In this document: positions 8,418 through 16,415 of the stretch, in pieces
Layout: each line of letters begins with the position of its first letter
Position numbering within the stretch: the stretch's first letter is position 1
The notes under the pieces: generated by a model
Databases searched by the model: none
Told to the model about the DNA's origin: nothing
The model's input: only the letters and a program-made list of their open reading frames with translations
Position numbers and translations under genes: made by a program
Assembly: GCA_014380005.1 (NCBI GenBank)
Contig: JACMKT010000004.1
Location: forward strand, 1-41,381
Direction: 5' to 3'
DNA: 41,381 nucleotides
Source: Rhodospirillales bacterium
GTDB taxonomy: Bacteria > Pseudomonadota > Alphaproteobacteria > Rhodospirillales > Magnetospirillaceae

Positions 8418-8450
8418 AAACCCCTCCCCCGCAGGCGGGAGAGGGGTTTT
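8418..8450 (-). terminator. Strong hairpin between the large-subunit gene and the maturation genes
   Basis: Arms 8418-8432 and 8436-8450 pair over 15 bp with one mismatch and a tiny loop. Read in the direction of the operon (minus strand), the stem is followed by a short pyrimidine run, TTTCTTT, and then the ribosome binding site of the protease gene. It could be a leaky intrinsic terminator or an RNA-processing/stability element that makes the structural mRNA more abundant than the maturation mRNA. Structure is seen directly; function is inferred. Confidence 0.65.
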
Positions 8451-8462
8451 AGCAGCTTACTC

Positions 8463-10175
8463 TTAAAGCGCCTTCACCTGCACCACTTCGCGCTTGTCTT
8501 CGTCGTGCACGTGCACGGCGCAGGCCAAGCAGGGGTCGAAGGAGTGAACGGTACGCAGGACTTCCAGCGGCTGTTCGGCATCGGCGATGGGGTTGTCCAT
8601 CAGCGAGGCTTCGTACGGGCCGATGACGTCGTTTTCGTCACGCGGGCCGGCGTTCCAGGTTGAGGGAACCACGCACTGGTAGTTGGCGATCTTGCCGTCC
8701 TTGATGACGGTCCAGTGCGACAACAGGCCGCGCGGCGCTTCGTGCATGCCGAAGCCCATGACTTCGCCCTTGGGGAAGGTGGGCTTGTTGAAGGTGGTGG
8801 TGTCGCCCTTGTTGATGTTCTCGATCAGCATGGACCAATTCTGCGCCAGCACCTCGGTCATGACACCGCCGCGAATGGCGCGGGCGGCATGACGGCCGAT
8901 GGTGGAGTGCAGGATTTCCGGGCCGACCTTGGAGCCCAGCAGCGAGGACACCGTGTTCAGCATGCCGGTGGCATAGGTCACCGTGGGCTGGTGGCCGGCG
9001 GCAAGGCCGCACAGCACGTTGGCCAACGGGCCGACCTGGGCGCGCTTGCCATAGAAGGTCGGCGCCTTCAGCCAGGAGTACTTACCTTCGTCCTGGAAGT
9101 CGGTGTAGTGCGGCGTGGTCTCGCCCTTATAGGGATGCAGCGGGCCGGGCTTGGAATAGGTGTACCAAGCGTGCTTGACCGATTCCTCGACACCGTCGCG
9201 CAGATACTGGTCGCCGAACTGGGTGAACGGCTTGTACTTGGACAGATCGCCATCGGGGACGTGACCGCCGGGGACCAGGAACTGGGTGCCCTTGGAATCC
9301 GTGGGGAAGTCCGGGGTCGAGATGTAGTTGGTGATGCCCTTGCCGATCTTGGTCCAGTCGGCATAGAAGGCGCCGATGGCGGCGACGTCGGGGATGTAGA
9401 CCTTGCGCACGAACTCGCTCAGCGCGTCGATGTGCTCCTTGACCGCCAGCAGGCGCTCGATGGTCAGGTTCGACTGGCTGTTCAGATCGATAGGATTCGC
9501 TACACCACCAACTGCCAGATTCTGGATGTGCGGCGATTTGGACCCCAGGATGGTGACGATCTTGTTGGCGTGGCGCTGGGCCTCCAAAGCCTGGAGGTAG
9601 TGGGCCACGGCCAGCAGATTGACCTCGGGGGTCAGCTTCATGGCCGGGTGACCCCAATAGCCATTGGCGAACGGACCCAACTGGCCGGAACCCACGAAGG
9701 TCTTCAGCTTTTCCTGGGTCTGGGCCATGACGTGCTTGGAGTTCATGCCCCAATCGGACAGGGACTCGGCCAGCTGCGAGGTCTTGGTCGGGTCGGCCTT
9801 CAGCGCGGACACCACATCCACCCAGTCCAGCGCGGACAGGTGATAGAAGTGGACGATATGGTCATGCAGGGCGTGAGCCGAGGCGATCATGTTGCGGATG
9901 AACTGGGCGTTCACCGGCACTTCCAGATCAAGGGCGTTCTCGACCGCGCGCACCGAGGTGATGGCGTGAACGGTGGTGCAGACGCCGCAGATGCGCTGGG
10001 TGATGGCCCAGGCGTCGCGGGGGTCGCGGCCCAGCAGGATCAGCTCGACGCCGCGCCACATCTGGCCCGACGACCATGCCTTGGTGACCTTACCGCCGTC
10101 GACTTCAACGTCGATGCGCAGATGGCCTTCGATCCGGGTGATGGGGTCGATGGTAATACGCTTGGACAAGGCCAT
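8463..10175 (-). CDS. hybC: [NiFe]-hydrogenase large subunit, HybC-like
   Basis: A 570-residue catalytic subunit, closely similar in motifs and length to E. coli HybC. The N-terminal nickel ligands are C63 and C66 in RICGVC; the C-terminal pair lies in FDPCLACAVH. After that histidine come 15 residues ending QVKAL, the peptide expected to be removed by the endopeptidase encoded next. RIEGHLR, HDHIVHFYHLSALDWVD and GYWGHPAMKL are further family signatures. It oxidises H2 at the NiFe(CN)2CO centre and passes electrons to the small subunit; it has no Tat signal of its own and should be exported together with the small subunit. The downstream genes encode its maturation machinery. Confidence 0.97.
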   Translation of the reverse strand: MALSKRITIDPITRIEGHLRIDVEVDGGKVTKAWSSGQMWRGVELILLGRDPRDAWAITQRICGVCTTVHAITSVRAVENALDLEVPVNAQFIRNMIASAHALHDHIVHFYHLSALDWVDVVSALKADPTKTSQLAESLSDWGMNSKHVMAQTQEKLKTFVGSGQLGPFANGYWGHPAMKLTPEVNLLAVAHYLQALEAQRHANKIVTILGSKSPHIQNLAVGGVANPIDLNSQSNLTIERLLAVKEHIDALSEFVRKVYIPDVAAIGAFYADWTKIGKGITNYISTPDFPTDSKGTQFLVPGGHVPDGDLSKYKPFTQFGDQYLRDGVEESVKHAWYTYSKPGPLHPYKGETTPHYTDFQDEGKYSWLKAPTFYGKRAQVGPLANVLCGLAAGHQPTVTYATGMLNTVSSLLGSKVGPEILHSTIGRHAARAIRGGVMTEVLAQNWSMLIENINKGDTTTFNKPTFPKGEVMGFGMHEAPRGLLSHWTVIKDGKIANYQCVVPSTWNAGPRDENDVIGPYEASLMDNPIADAEQPLEVLRTVHSFDPCLACAVHVHDEDKREVVQVKAL

Positions 10176-10181
10176 GGCTCC

Positions 10182-11366
10182 TTACTTGTCGTGCGCCGCG
10201 GCCAATTCGGCCGGCGTCAGTGCATGGGTGTAGAAGACCGGAAGCTTCCGGACGAAGACGATGTAGAGCAGGACCTCAGCGGCGATGATGCCGAAGGTCA
10301 CCAGCAGCTCGGAAACCGAGGGGAAGTAGTTCCAGCCATTGCCGGTTTGCAGGCCGATCAGGAAGGCGTCCAGGCGATAGAACGCACCGCCCAGCAGCAT
10401 GGATACCGCGCCCACGAACAGGGCCTGCTTGGAATGGCGGTTGGCCGGCTTCATGAACATCACCACCGGGGTGGCGAACAGCACGATTTCCAGCCAGAAC
10501 ATGATGCTCTTGAAGCCCGAGGTGAACGCCGAGCCCAGCTCGCCGCGCACGATCAGATCACCGAAGCGCACGGCCAGATAGACGGCCATCATGCCCGAAA
10601 CGATCTTGGCCAGCTTGGCCAGCTGCGGGATCTCATGCTTGACCGAGCGCTTGAACCCGGCTGATCCCACCAGGGCTTCGAACACCACGATGGAAAAGCC
10701 CATGGTGATGGCGGAGCACAGGAACAGGAAGGGCAGGATCGGGGTCTGCCACAGCGGATGGATCTGGAAGCCGAACACCACCAGCAGCGAGCCCAGCGAG
10801 GACTGGTGCATGGTGGGCAGCAGCACGCCCAAGGCGATGAAGACGAACAGCACCTTTTCCAGCTTCTTCTTCAGCGCATTCTTGTGGAACCGGGCCAGGA
10901 AGGCGGGGGTGAATTCGATCCACAGCACGCAGATGTAAGCCATGACGCACAGCGCCACTTCGAACATCACCGAGCCGTTCTGCATGTAGCCGGGCACCAG
11001 GATGTGCCAGCCGTTCCACCAGCGGCCAAGATCGAAGATGATGGACACGCCGCCCAGGGTGTAGCCGAACATGGAGGCCAGCAGGGCCGGGCGCACCAGC
11101 GGGTGGTATTCGCCCTTGTTCATCACATAGGTCAGGAAGGCCATGGCATAGCCGCCGCAGGCGAAGGCGGTGCCGATGACCACGTCGTAGACGATCCAGA
11201 TGCCCCAGGGGTAACCGTTGTTCAAATTGGTCACCGAACCCAGGCCCAGGATCATACGCTTGGCCAACAGGAAGACGGCGATCAGCGCAAGGGCCGCGCA
11301 GATGACGGTGGTCTTGGAGACCACCTTGCCGCCAAGCGGTTCGTGCTCGTTATGGAAGTTGCCCAT
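10182..11366 (-). CDS. hybB: HybB-like integral membrane subunit (NrfD/PsrC family)
   Basis: A 394-residue polytopic protein with about ten hydrophobic segments, for example TTVICAALALIAVFLLAKR near the N-terminus. It fits the NrfD/PsrC/HybB family, which has no haem and passes electrons between the periplasmic ferredoxin subunit and the quinone pool. VLLPTMHQSSLGSLLVVFG and the GWHILVPGYMQNG region match HybB-type subunits. Length is close to E. coli HybB (about 390). It starts 5 nt after the ferredoxin subunit gene and is followed after 6 nt by the large-subunit gene. Together with the ferredoxin subunit, it shows that this is a Hyb-type enzyme rather than one using a cytochrome b subunit. 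Confidence 0.94.
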   Translation of the reverse strand: MGNFHNEHEPLGGKVVSKTTVICAALALIAVFLLAKRMILGLGSVTNLNNGYPWGIWIVYDVVIGTAFACGGYAMAFLTYVMNKGEYHPLVRPALLASMFGYTLGGVSIIFDLGRWWNGWHILVPGYMQNGSVMFEVALCVMAYICVLWIEFTPAFLARFHKNALKKKLEKVLFVFIALGVLLPTMHQSSLGSLLVVFGFQIHPLWQTPILPFLFLCSAITMGFSIVVFEALVGSAGFKRSVKHEIPQLAKLAKIVSGMMAVYLAVRFGDLIVRGELGSAFTSGFKSIMFWLEIVLFATPVVMFMKPANRHSKQALFVGAVSMLLGGAFYRLDAFLIGLQTGNGWNYFPSVSELLVTFGIIAAEVLLYIVFVRKLPVFYTHALTPAELAAAHDK

Positions 11367-11371
11367 GGCGC

Positions 11372-12349
11372 CTATTCCTCCGGATGCTCGTCGTCGTGCT
11401 TGGCGCCTTTTTTGGCCGCGTAAAGCAGCCCGGCGAACAACACGGCGGGGGCGATCATGCCCTTGTACAGGGTGTGCTGGATGCCCTCGGACACCGAAGC
11501 GTAGGACCGCTCGGGCAGGGTGGGCAGGCCCAGCTTTTCGAAGGAAACGCCGGCCATGAACTGGAACTGGGTGCCGCCCAATTCCTTCTCGCCATAGACG
11601 TGATCCAAATATTTGGCGGCGGGGCGTTCATGGGTGTCGCCGGAACCGATGGTGCGGCGCTCGAAGACATTGGCTTCGCCCGCCACCATGGAACGGCGGC
11701 GCGCGATTTCTTGCGTGATGGCGGTGATGGGGCCGAACACCGTGGCGCCGGTGGGGCAGACCTCGGCACAGGCCGGGATCTTGCCTTCCGCTTGGCGGTG
11801 GCGGCACATCTCGCACTTCTTGATCTTCGGCGTCGGCGTGTCGAACTCGGCCTGGGGCACACCGTAAGGGCAGGCGGCGACGCAGTAGCGGCAGCCGATG
11901 CAGATGTCGGAATCATAGCCGACGATGCCGGTGTTGCCGTCCTTGGTCATGGCCGAAACCGGGCAGGCCGAGACGCAAGACGGGTCCACGCAATGCATGC
12001 AGGACCGCTTGACGAAGGCGAAGCCGTCCTTCTCCTGATCCTTGGTGGCAGCGGTGCCGTCGGCGTACAGCTTGATGACGTTGTACGTCTTCGGGCCGAT
12101 GTCGATGGGGGTGTCCCACAGCTGGTCCACGGTGTTGAAGTCCGGCGGAAGGTCGTTGGCTTCCTTACAGCCGGACACGCAGGCCTTGCAGCCCACGCAC
12201 AGGGTGGAGTCATAGAGAATGCCCACCGCTTGCGGCGGCATGGGCTTGTTCTCGCGGGCCTCGGCGGTCGCGGGCACCACGGCGGCTGTCGCCAGCGCGG
12301 CGCCGCCCCCGGCGGCTCCCTTGATGAAATCTCGGCGTTTCAAGGCCAT
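11372..12349 (-). CDS. hybA: HybA-like periplasmic ferredoxin subunit
   Basis: A 325-residue protein with a Tat signal (RRDFIKGAAGGGAALATAAVV) and four cysteine clusters for [4Fe-4S] centres: CVGCKACVSGCKEAN, CMHCVDPSCVSACP, CIGCRYCVAACP and CEMCRHRQ...CAEVCP. Near the C-terminus a hydrophobic segment (APAVLFAGLLYAAKK) can anchor it to the membrane from the periplasmic side. It carries electrons from the small subunit to the HybB-like membrane protein. The ATG at 12349 follows the small-subunit stop by 6 nt. Composition and length match HybA. Confidence 0.95.
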   Translation of the reverse strand: MALKRRDFIKGAAGGGAALATAAVVPATAEARENKPMPPQAVGILYDSTLCVGCKACVSGCKEANDLPPDFNTVDQLWDTPIDIGPKTYNVIKLYADGTAATKDQEKDGFAFVKRSCMHCVDPSCVSACPVSAMTKDGNTGIVGYDSDICIGCRYCVAACPYGVPQAEFDTPTPKIKKCEMCRHRQAEGKIPACAEVCPTGATVFGPITAITQEIARRRSMVAGEANVFERRTIGSGDTHERPAAKYLDHVYGEKELGGTQFQFMAGVSFEKLGLPTLPERSYASVSEGIQHTLYKGMIAPAVLFAGLLYAAKKGAKHDDEHPEE

Positions 12350-12355
12350 GACGGC

Positions 12356-13486
12356 TTACTCCTCGCCCAGATCCTTGGGGGCCTCGGACTTGCCAAGGTT
12401 GTTGGCCAGCTTCATGCCGGCACCGACAGCCAGACCAGCGACGCCGGCCACCAAGGCGGCGGCACCCAGCGTGGCGCCGGTGCCCTGCTCCTCGACGATG
12501 CGGGGATAGCTGGTCGGCGGGTTGGTCTTGAGCTCGGCCAAGGCGTGGATGGGCTTCTCGAAGCCGATATGCTTCTCGGTGCAGCCGATGCAGGGATGGC
12601 CGGTAGCCACCGGCCACGAGGCCTGGCCCACGTCGTTGAAGCCGATGGACGGGCAATTGGCGTAGGTCTCGGGACCCTTGCAGCCCAGCTTGTACAGGCA
12701 ATAGCCCTTGCGGTGGCCCGGATCGCCGAATTCCAAGGCAAAGCGGCCGGCGTCGAAATGGGCGCGGCGTTCGCAATTGTCGTGGATCAGGCGGCCATAG
12801 GCGAAGGTCGGGCGGCCCTTGTCATCCAGCGCCGGCAGCTTGCCGAAGGTCAGGAAGTGGACCACGGTCGCCAGGATATTGTACGGGTTGGGCGGGCAGC
12901 CCGGAATGGTGTCGATGTCCTTGCGGCCCAACGCCTCGCCCACGCCCACGGCGCCGGTGGGGTTGGGCGGGGTGGACGGCATGCCGCCCCAGGACGCGCA
13001 GGAACCCACCGCGATGACGGCAGCGGCGTCGGCGGCCACTTCCTTGGTCAGTTCGAACGAGGTCTGGCCACCGATCTTGCAGTAGATGCCGCCATCCTTC
13101 ATGGGGATGGCGCCTTCGACGACCAGCAGGTACTTGCCCTTGTTCTTCGCCATGGCAGCCTTGCGGGCGGCTTCGGCCTGATGGCCGGCGGCGGCGAACA
13201 GGGTCTCGTGGTAATCCAGCGAGATGATCTCAAGGATCAGCTTTTCCAGGGTCGGGTGCTCGGAACGCAGCAGCGATTCGGTACAGCCGGTGCATTCCTG
13301 ATGATGCAGCCAGATGACCGACGGGCGTTCCTTCTTGACGATCGCGGCGGCGATCTGGGCGTCGGCGCCCTTGGGAAGACCCATGGTTGCCGCCATGGCG
13401 GCGCAGAACTTCATGAAATCGCGGCGCGAGACGCCAAAGCGGGTCTCAACGTCGGTTTCGATAATGTTGGCGCTGTCGTCGTACAT
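12356..13486 (-). CDS. hybO: [NiFe]-hydrogenase small subunit, HybO-like, Tat exported
   Basis: A 376-residue protein starting MYDDSANIIETD at 13486, with AGGTGGGG upstream; the frame is open 20 codons further. The Tat motif SRRDFMKF directs export. Iron-sulfur ligands are visible: proximal cluster in ECTGCTES, GSCASWGG and GCPPNP; distal cluster in HDNC, GYC and LGC; medial [3Fe-4S] cluster in NCPSIG and HPCIGC. The two extra cysteines of O2-tolerant enzymes are absent: both positions are glycine (CTGC and SWGG). A C-terminal hydrophobic helix (ATLGAAALVAGVAGLAVGAG) anchors it. First gene of the operon; belongs with group 1 Hyb-type uptake enzymes. Confidence 0.96.
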   Translation of the reverse strand: MYDDSANIIETDVETRFGVSRRDFMKFCAAMAATMGLPKGADAQIAAAIVKKERPSVIWLHHQECTGCTESLLRSEHPTLEKLILEIISLDYHETLFAAAGHQAEAARKAAMAKNKGKYLLVVEGAIPMKDGGIYCKIGGQTSFELTKEVAADAAAVIAVGSCASWGGMPSTPPNPTGAVGVGEALGRKDIDTIPGCPPNPYNILATVVHFLTFGKLPALDDKGRPTFAYGRLIHDNCERRAHFDAGRFALEFGDPGHRKGYCLYKLGCKGPETYANCPSIGFNDVGQASWPVATGHPCIGCTEKHIGFEKPIHALAELKTNPPTSYPRIVEEQGTGATLGAAALVAGVAGLAVGAGMKLANNLGKSEAPKDLGEE

Positions 13487-13639
13487 CGGTCTACCCCACC
13501 TCTCCAACGAGCTTGGATCGCTATTGCTTGTTGGCCTAATCCGCAAGAGTTATGCCAACTCCATCGGGTAGGCTTTGCTGCACTGCGGGGTGGGGTGGAG
13601 GGGTGGGAAAACAAGGCTTCTGTGGGAATGTTTGCAAGT

Positions 13640-13693
13640 GCATGCAGCGGGGTCACAAGTCTTGCATGCAAAGATATCTTCCACTTGTGGAAG
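13640..13693. promoter_or_regulatory. Palindrome-rich control region upstream of the hydrogenase operon
   Basis: The 292-nt space between the divergent hybO start and the secreted-protein gene at 13779 contains a cluster of palindromes: GCATGC at 13640-13645 and again at 13664-13669 (24 bp apart, the second inside TTGCATGCAA), AAGATATCTT at 13671-13680, and CTTCCACTTGTGGAAG at 13678-13693 (7-bp arms). No convincing sigma-54 or FNR site was found by eye. These are likely operator sites for hydrogenase control, but no regulator is identified. Confidence 0.4.
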
Positions 13694-13778
13694 CTTGGTG
13701 ACCGTGGCTGGACCAAACTGGCGCCACAATTAAGGGCTAGGTTGGCTGCCATGCCCCCCGATGGGGCAGGAGGGAATG

Positions 13779-14162
13779 ATGAAACGGGTGCTGTCCGCCG
13801 TGGCTTTGATGATTGCCGTCTTGGGCGTGGCACAACCGGCCCAGGCCGACCCGCGCCGCCATGATGGCTGGAACGACGGATGGCGCGACGATTGGCGCTG
13901 GGATCGCCCGCACCGCTATGCGCGCCCCCCGCGTGAGGTGATCATGGTCTATCCGCCGCCGCCGGTGGTCTATGCCCAGCCGCGCGTGGTTTTCATGGAC
14001 CCCAGCCCGGTTCAGGCCATTCCCACCTCGCCGCCCTACACCGACGGCTTTGGCCGCTATTGCCGGGAATACCAAAGCACCATGACGGTCGGCGGCTCGT
14101 CGCAGCGCGGCTACGGCACAGCCTGCCTGCAGCCGGATGGGTCGTGGCGCATTGTGAATTGA
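13779..14162 (+). CDS. Small secreted protein with RT0821/surface-antigen-like C-terminus
   Basis: A 127-residue protein starting MKRVLSAVALMIAVLG, with a Sec signal peptide cleaved after AQA. The start is fixed by AGGAGG at 13768-13773, 5 nt before the ATG; upstream in-frame ATGs lie before or inside the binding site. The mature part begins with a Trp/Asp/Arg-rich stretch (WNDGWRDDWRWD), then a Pro/Tyr/Val-rich stretch. It ends with YCREYQSTMTVGG...YGTACLQPDGSWRIVN, the pattern of the C-terminal domain of alphaproteobacterial 17-kDa-type surface proteins. It is transcribed away from the hydrogenase operon. Probably periplasmic or surface-exposed; function unknown. Confidence 0.8.
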   Translation: MKRVLSAVALMIAVLGVAQPAQADPRRHDGWNDGWRDDWRWDRPHRYARPPREVIMVYPPPPVVYAQPRVVFMDPSPVQAIPTSPPYTDGFGRYCREYQSTMTVGGSSQRGYGTACLQPDGSWRIVN

Positions 14163-14388
14163 GGCGGCGGACCGGTTAGGGGGCAGCGCCATGCAGGCGG
14201 CTCCCAATGCCGCTATGGGCGATTTCCGCACATGGGAAGTTTCCCGTAACAGGGAATGACGCCCGGCTGGCAGACCGAGGCCATAAGCCCTGTTTCCTTG
14301 GCGCTTCGTGACTGTGTATCATGGCTCCCTGAGCTGATTTTATGGAGCGGGTTTTGCATGCCTCCCTCCACGGTCTGAGGAGGTGCGC

Positions 14389-15018
14389 ATGAGCATGTGG
14401 TGGAAGCGGATTACCGGGACGGTGATCATGAGCATGGTCCTGGCCGCCTGCGCCGCCCCGCCGCCGCCTGCCGCGCCTGTGGCCAGCCTTGACCGCGTGC
14501 TCAAGCTGAACATGCCGCGCTCGCCGAACGAGCCGGTGGTATATCGCTATGCGGGTGAGAACTTCACCGATCCCGATCGGTTGCTCGACAAGGTCTGGGC
14601 GGATTCCAATCGGGAATTGTCGGGCGTCATCCCTGCCGCCGTGCCGGTGGGTGGCTCCATCCGCATGCTGCTGCCTACCTTCGAGGCCATGCCCATCAGC
14701 CGGGGCGGGCGCTGGTCGGACACCATCTTCTTCGTGGAGCTGTACGCCCGCGTGCTGGACGACGAAAAGGTCGAGGCGGTGCGGCGCACCCGCATGTTCA
14801 GCGCCATCACGGTGGATTACACCGACACGCCGGGCAAGGGCCATGGCAACGCGGATTTCACCCTGTGGAAGGAAGGCCCCGGCTGGTGGATGCGCCATCG
14901 TGACGGCGACGCTTTCCTGATCACCCAAAGCCAGCCCGGCCTTGCCACTTGGCTCAAGGGTTTGCGCACCGCCGCCTTCCTGTCGCGGGACGGGCGCGGC
15001 GAGCAGCCGGCGCGCTGA
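14389..15018 (+). CDS. Putative lipoprotein of unknown function
   Basis: A 209-residue protein starting MSMWWKRITG. AGGAGG at 14378-14383 lies 5 nt before the ATG; a GTG two codons earlier and an ATG two codons later are alternatives. The lipobox VLAAC puts the lipidated cysteine at residue 21, followed by a Pro/Ala linker. The rest is a soluble domain with no motif I recognise; it holds alternating strands (DTIFFVELYARVLDD) and a WWMRHRDGDAFLI segment. The 226 nt before it have no gene; I see only short inverted repeats there (for example TTCCC/GGGAA near 14240). The next gene, yciB, follows after 65 nt. Hypothetical. Confidence 0.75.
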   Translation: MSMWWKRITGTVIMSMVLAACAAPPPPAAPVASLDRVLKLNMPRSPNEPVVYRYAGENFTDPDRLLDKVWADSNRELSGVIPAAVPVGGSIRMLLPTFEAMPISRGGRWSDTIFFVELYARVLDDEKVEAVRRTRMFSAITVDYTDTPGKGHGNADFTLWKEGPGWWMRHRDGDAFLITQSQPGLATWLKGLRTAAFLSRDGRGEQPAR

Positions 15019-15083
15019 GGCTGGCGCCATGCGTCCCGCTTAAGGTAGAAACGGTCAAAACAAGCCCTGAGTTGGAGTTCCCC

Positions 15084-15650
15084 ATGCGCGCCGCCCCCGT
15101 CTGGCTGAAGCCCGGAGTCGATTTCGGCCCCCTGGCCGTGTTCCTGCTGGCCTATGTCAGCAAGGGTTTGGTGGCGGCCACCGCAGCGTTGATGGCGGCC
15201 ACGCTGGTGGCGCTGGTGCTGTCTTATGCTTACACCCGCAAGGTGGCGCTGATGCCGCTGGTCACCGCCATCATCGTCGGCGTGTTCGGCGGCCTGACCC
15301 TGTGGCTGCAGGACGACACCTATATCAAGATGAAGCCCACCATCATTTACGGCTTGTTCGCCGCCTTTGTGGGCGGCGGGCTGGTCCTGGACAAGCCGGT
15401 GCTAAAGGCGGTGCTGGGCGAGGCTTTCGCCCTGGATTCCACCGGCTGGCGCCGCTTGTCGTTGCGTTTCATGCTGTTTTTCATTGCCATGGCGCTGGGC
15501 AATGAAGTGGTGCGCCGGGTTGCCTCCGTGGACATCTGGGTGCTGTGGAAGGTGCCGGGCAGCATCGTGTTGACCCTGGTCTTCATGCTGTCCCAGATGC
15601 CGCTGATCAACCGCCACCGCCTGCCTGAGAGCGGCATGCCCGAGGCCTGA
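15084..15650 (+). CDS. yciB: YciB/IspZ-family inner membrane septation protein
   Basis: A 188-residue polytopic protein starting MRAAPVWLKPG, with GGAG 7 nt before the ATG. The frame is open upstream but only as a shadow of the lipoprotein gene. Five or so hydrophobic segments and the family signatures FGPLAVFLLAYV near the N-terminus, TIIYGLFAAFVGGG, and WRRLSLRFMLFFIAMALGNEVVRR mark the YciB (intracellular septation protein A) family. In E. coli it affects cell envelope integrity and division. The usual neighbours in alphaproteobacteria (ftsY) are not seen here. Confidence 0.9.
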   Translation: MRAAPVWLKPGVDFGPLAVFLLAYVSKGLVAATAALMAATLVALVLSYAYTRKVALMPLVTAIIVGVFGGLTLWLQDDTYIKMKPTIIYGLFAAFVGGGLVLDKPVLKAVLGEAFALDSTGWRRLSLRFMLFFIAMALGNEVVRRVASVDIWVLWKVPGSIVLTLVFMLSQMPLINRHRLPESGMPEA

Positions 15651-15709
15651 GCCTTTCCTCTGTCCCTGTACTGTGCCACCATTGGGCGCAACGCTGTCCG
15701 GGGATGTTC

Positions 15710-16333
15710 ATGCGCCGTCTTGCCGTTCTTGCCATCTTGCTGTTTTCGCTCCCGGCCCTGGCCCAGGAGCCGTTCGACTATTACGTCCTCAGCCTGTCCT
15801 GGTCGCCCAGCTGGTGCGGCACCAAGGCGGGGCGGGACGATGCCGAGCAATGCGGCCGCACCCGCAATTACGGCTTCGTGGTGCACGGGCTGTGGCCGCA
15901 ATACGCCAAGGGCGGCTATCCCACCGCCTGCGAAGCGGCGCCCGAGCCGGTGCCGGCCAAGCTGGTGGAAACCATGCTGCCCATCATGCCCAGCCGCAAA
16001 CTGATCCAGCATGAATGGACCACCCACGGCACGTGCGCCGGGGCAGGGGCCACGGAATATTTCGGCAAGACCCGCGCGGCGTTCGAGCGGCTGCGCATCC
16101 CCAAACTGTTCCACAATCCGGTCCAGCCCCACACCCTGGCGGTGGAGCAGGTGGAAAAACTGTTCCAGGCGGCCAATCCCGGTTTAGAGCCCAACGCCAT
16201 TTCCGTGGTCTGCCGGGGCCATCACGCCGCCGAAATTCGCGTGTGCATGGACAAGCAGTTGAATTATCGCCCCTGTGCCCGCGATGTGCGCGACCGCTGC
16301 AAAGGCGAGGCGCTGTTTCCTGCCGCTCGCTGA
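15710..16333 (+). CDS. Secreted RNase T2-family ribonuclease
   Basis: A 207-residue protein starting MRRLAVLAILLFSLPALAQ, with a clear Sec signal peptide ending ALA. GGGG 6 nt upstream supports this ATG rather than the one at 15704. Both catalytic segments are intact: FVVHGLWPQ (CAS I, first catalytic His) and HEWTTHGTC (CAS II, Glu and second His with Lys replaced by Thr after the Trp). Several cysteines should form disulfides in the periplasm. The enzyme would cleave single-stranded RNA through a 2',3'-cyclic phosphate intermediate, probably for nutrient scavenging. The catalytic Lys of CAS II in many family members is not at its usual place here (HEWTTHGTC versus HEWxKHGTC), as in E. coli RNase I-like proteins. 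Confidence 0.9.
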   Translation: MRRLAVLAILLFSLPALAQEPFDYYVLSLSWSPSWCGTKAGRDDAEQCGRTRNYGFVVHGLWPQYAKGGYPTACEAAPEPVPAKLVETMLPIMPSRKLIQHEWTTHGTCAGAGATEYFGKTRAAFERLRIPKLFHNPVQPHTLAVEQVEKLFQAANPGLEPNAISVVCRGHHAAEIRVCMDKQLNYRPCARDVRDRCKGEALFPAAR

Positions 16334-16415
16334 GGTTTCACAGCCTTTTCCCTTGCCTTCCGCGCTGTAGCCATACAAGCATTGTGCAATTGCGAAATGG
16401 GTAAGGGTATTCCGC

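Noticed and set aside
13627..13680. A sigma-54 promoter for the hydrogenase operon, from TGCA-rich boxes.
   Set aside because: No correct GG-N10-GC spacing was found on the minus strand.
11384..13864. An 826-codon plus-strand open frame opposite the HybA- and HybO-like genes (and similar long frames at 8715-10664 and 31982-33871).
   Set aside because: They are antisense shadows of real genes in GC-rich DNA; their protein is low-complexity Gly/Ala/His/Arg with no recognisable family and no fitting ribosome binding site.
14163..14388. Possible small gene in the 226-nt gap before the lipoprotein gene.
   Set aside because: No frame has a start with ribosome binding site and plausible codon use; only short inverted repeats are visible.
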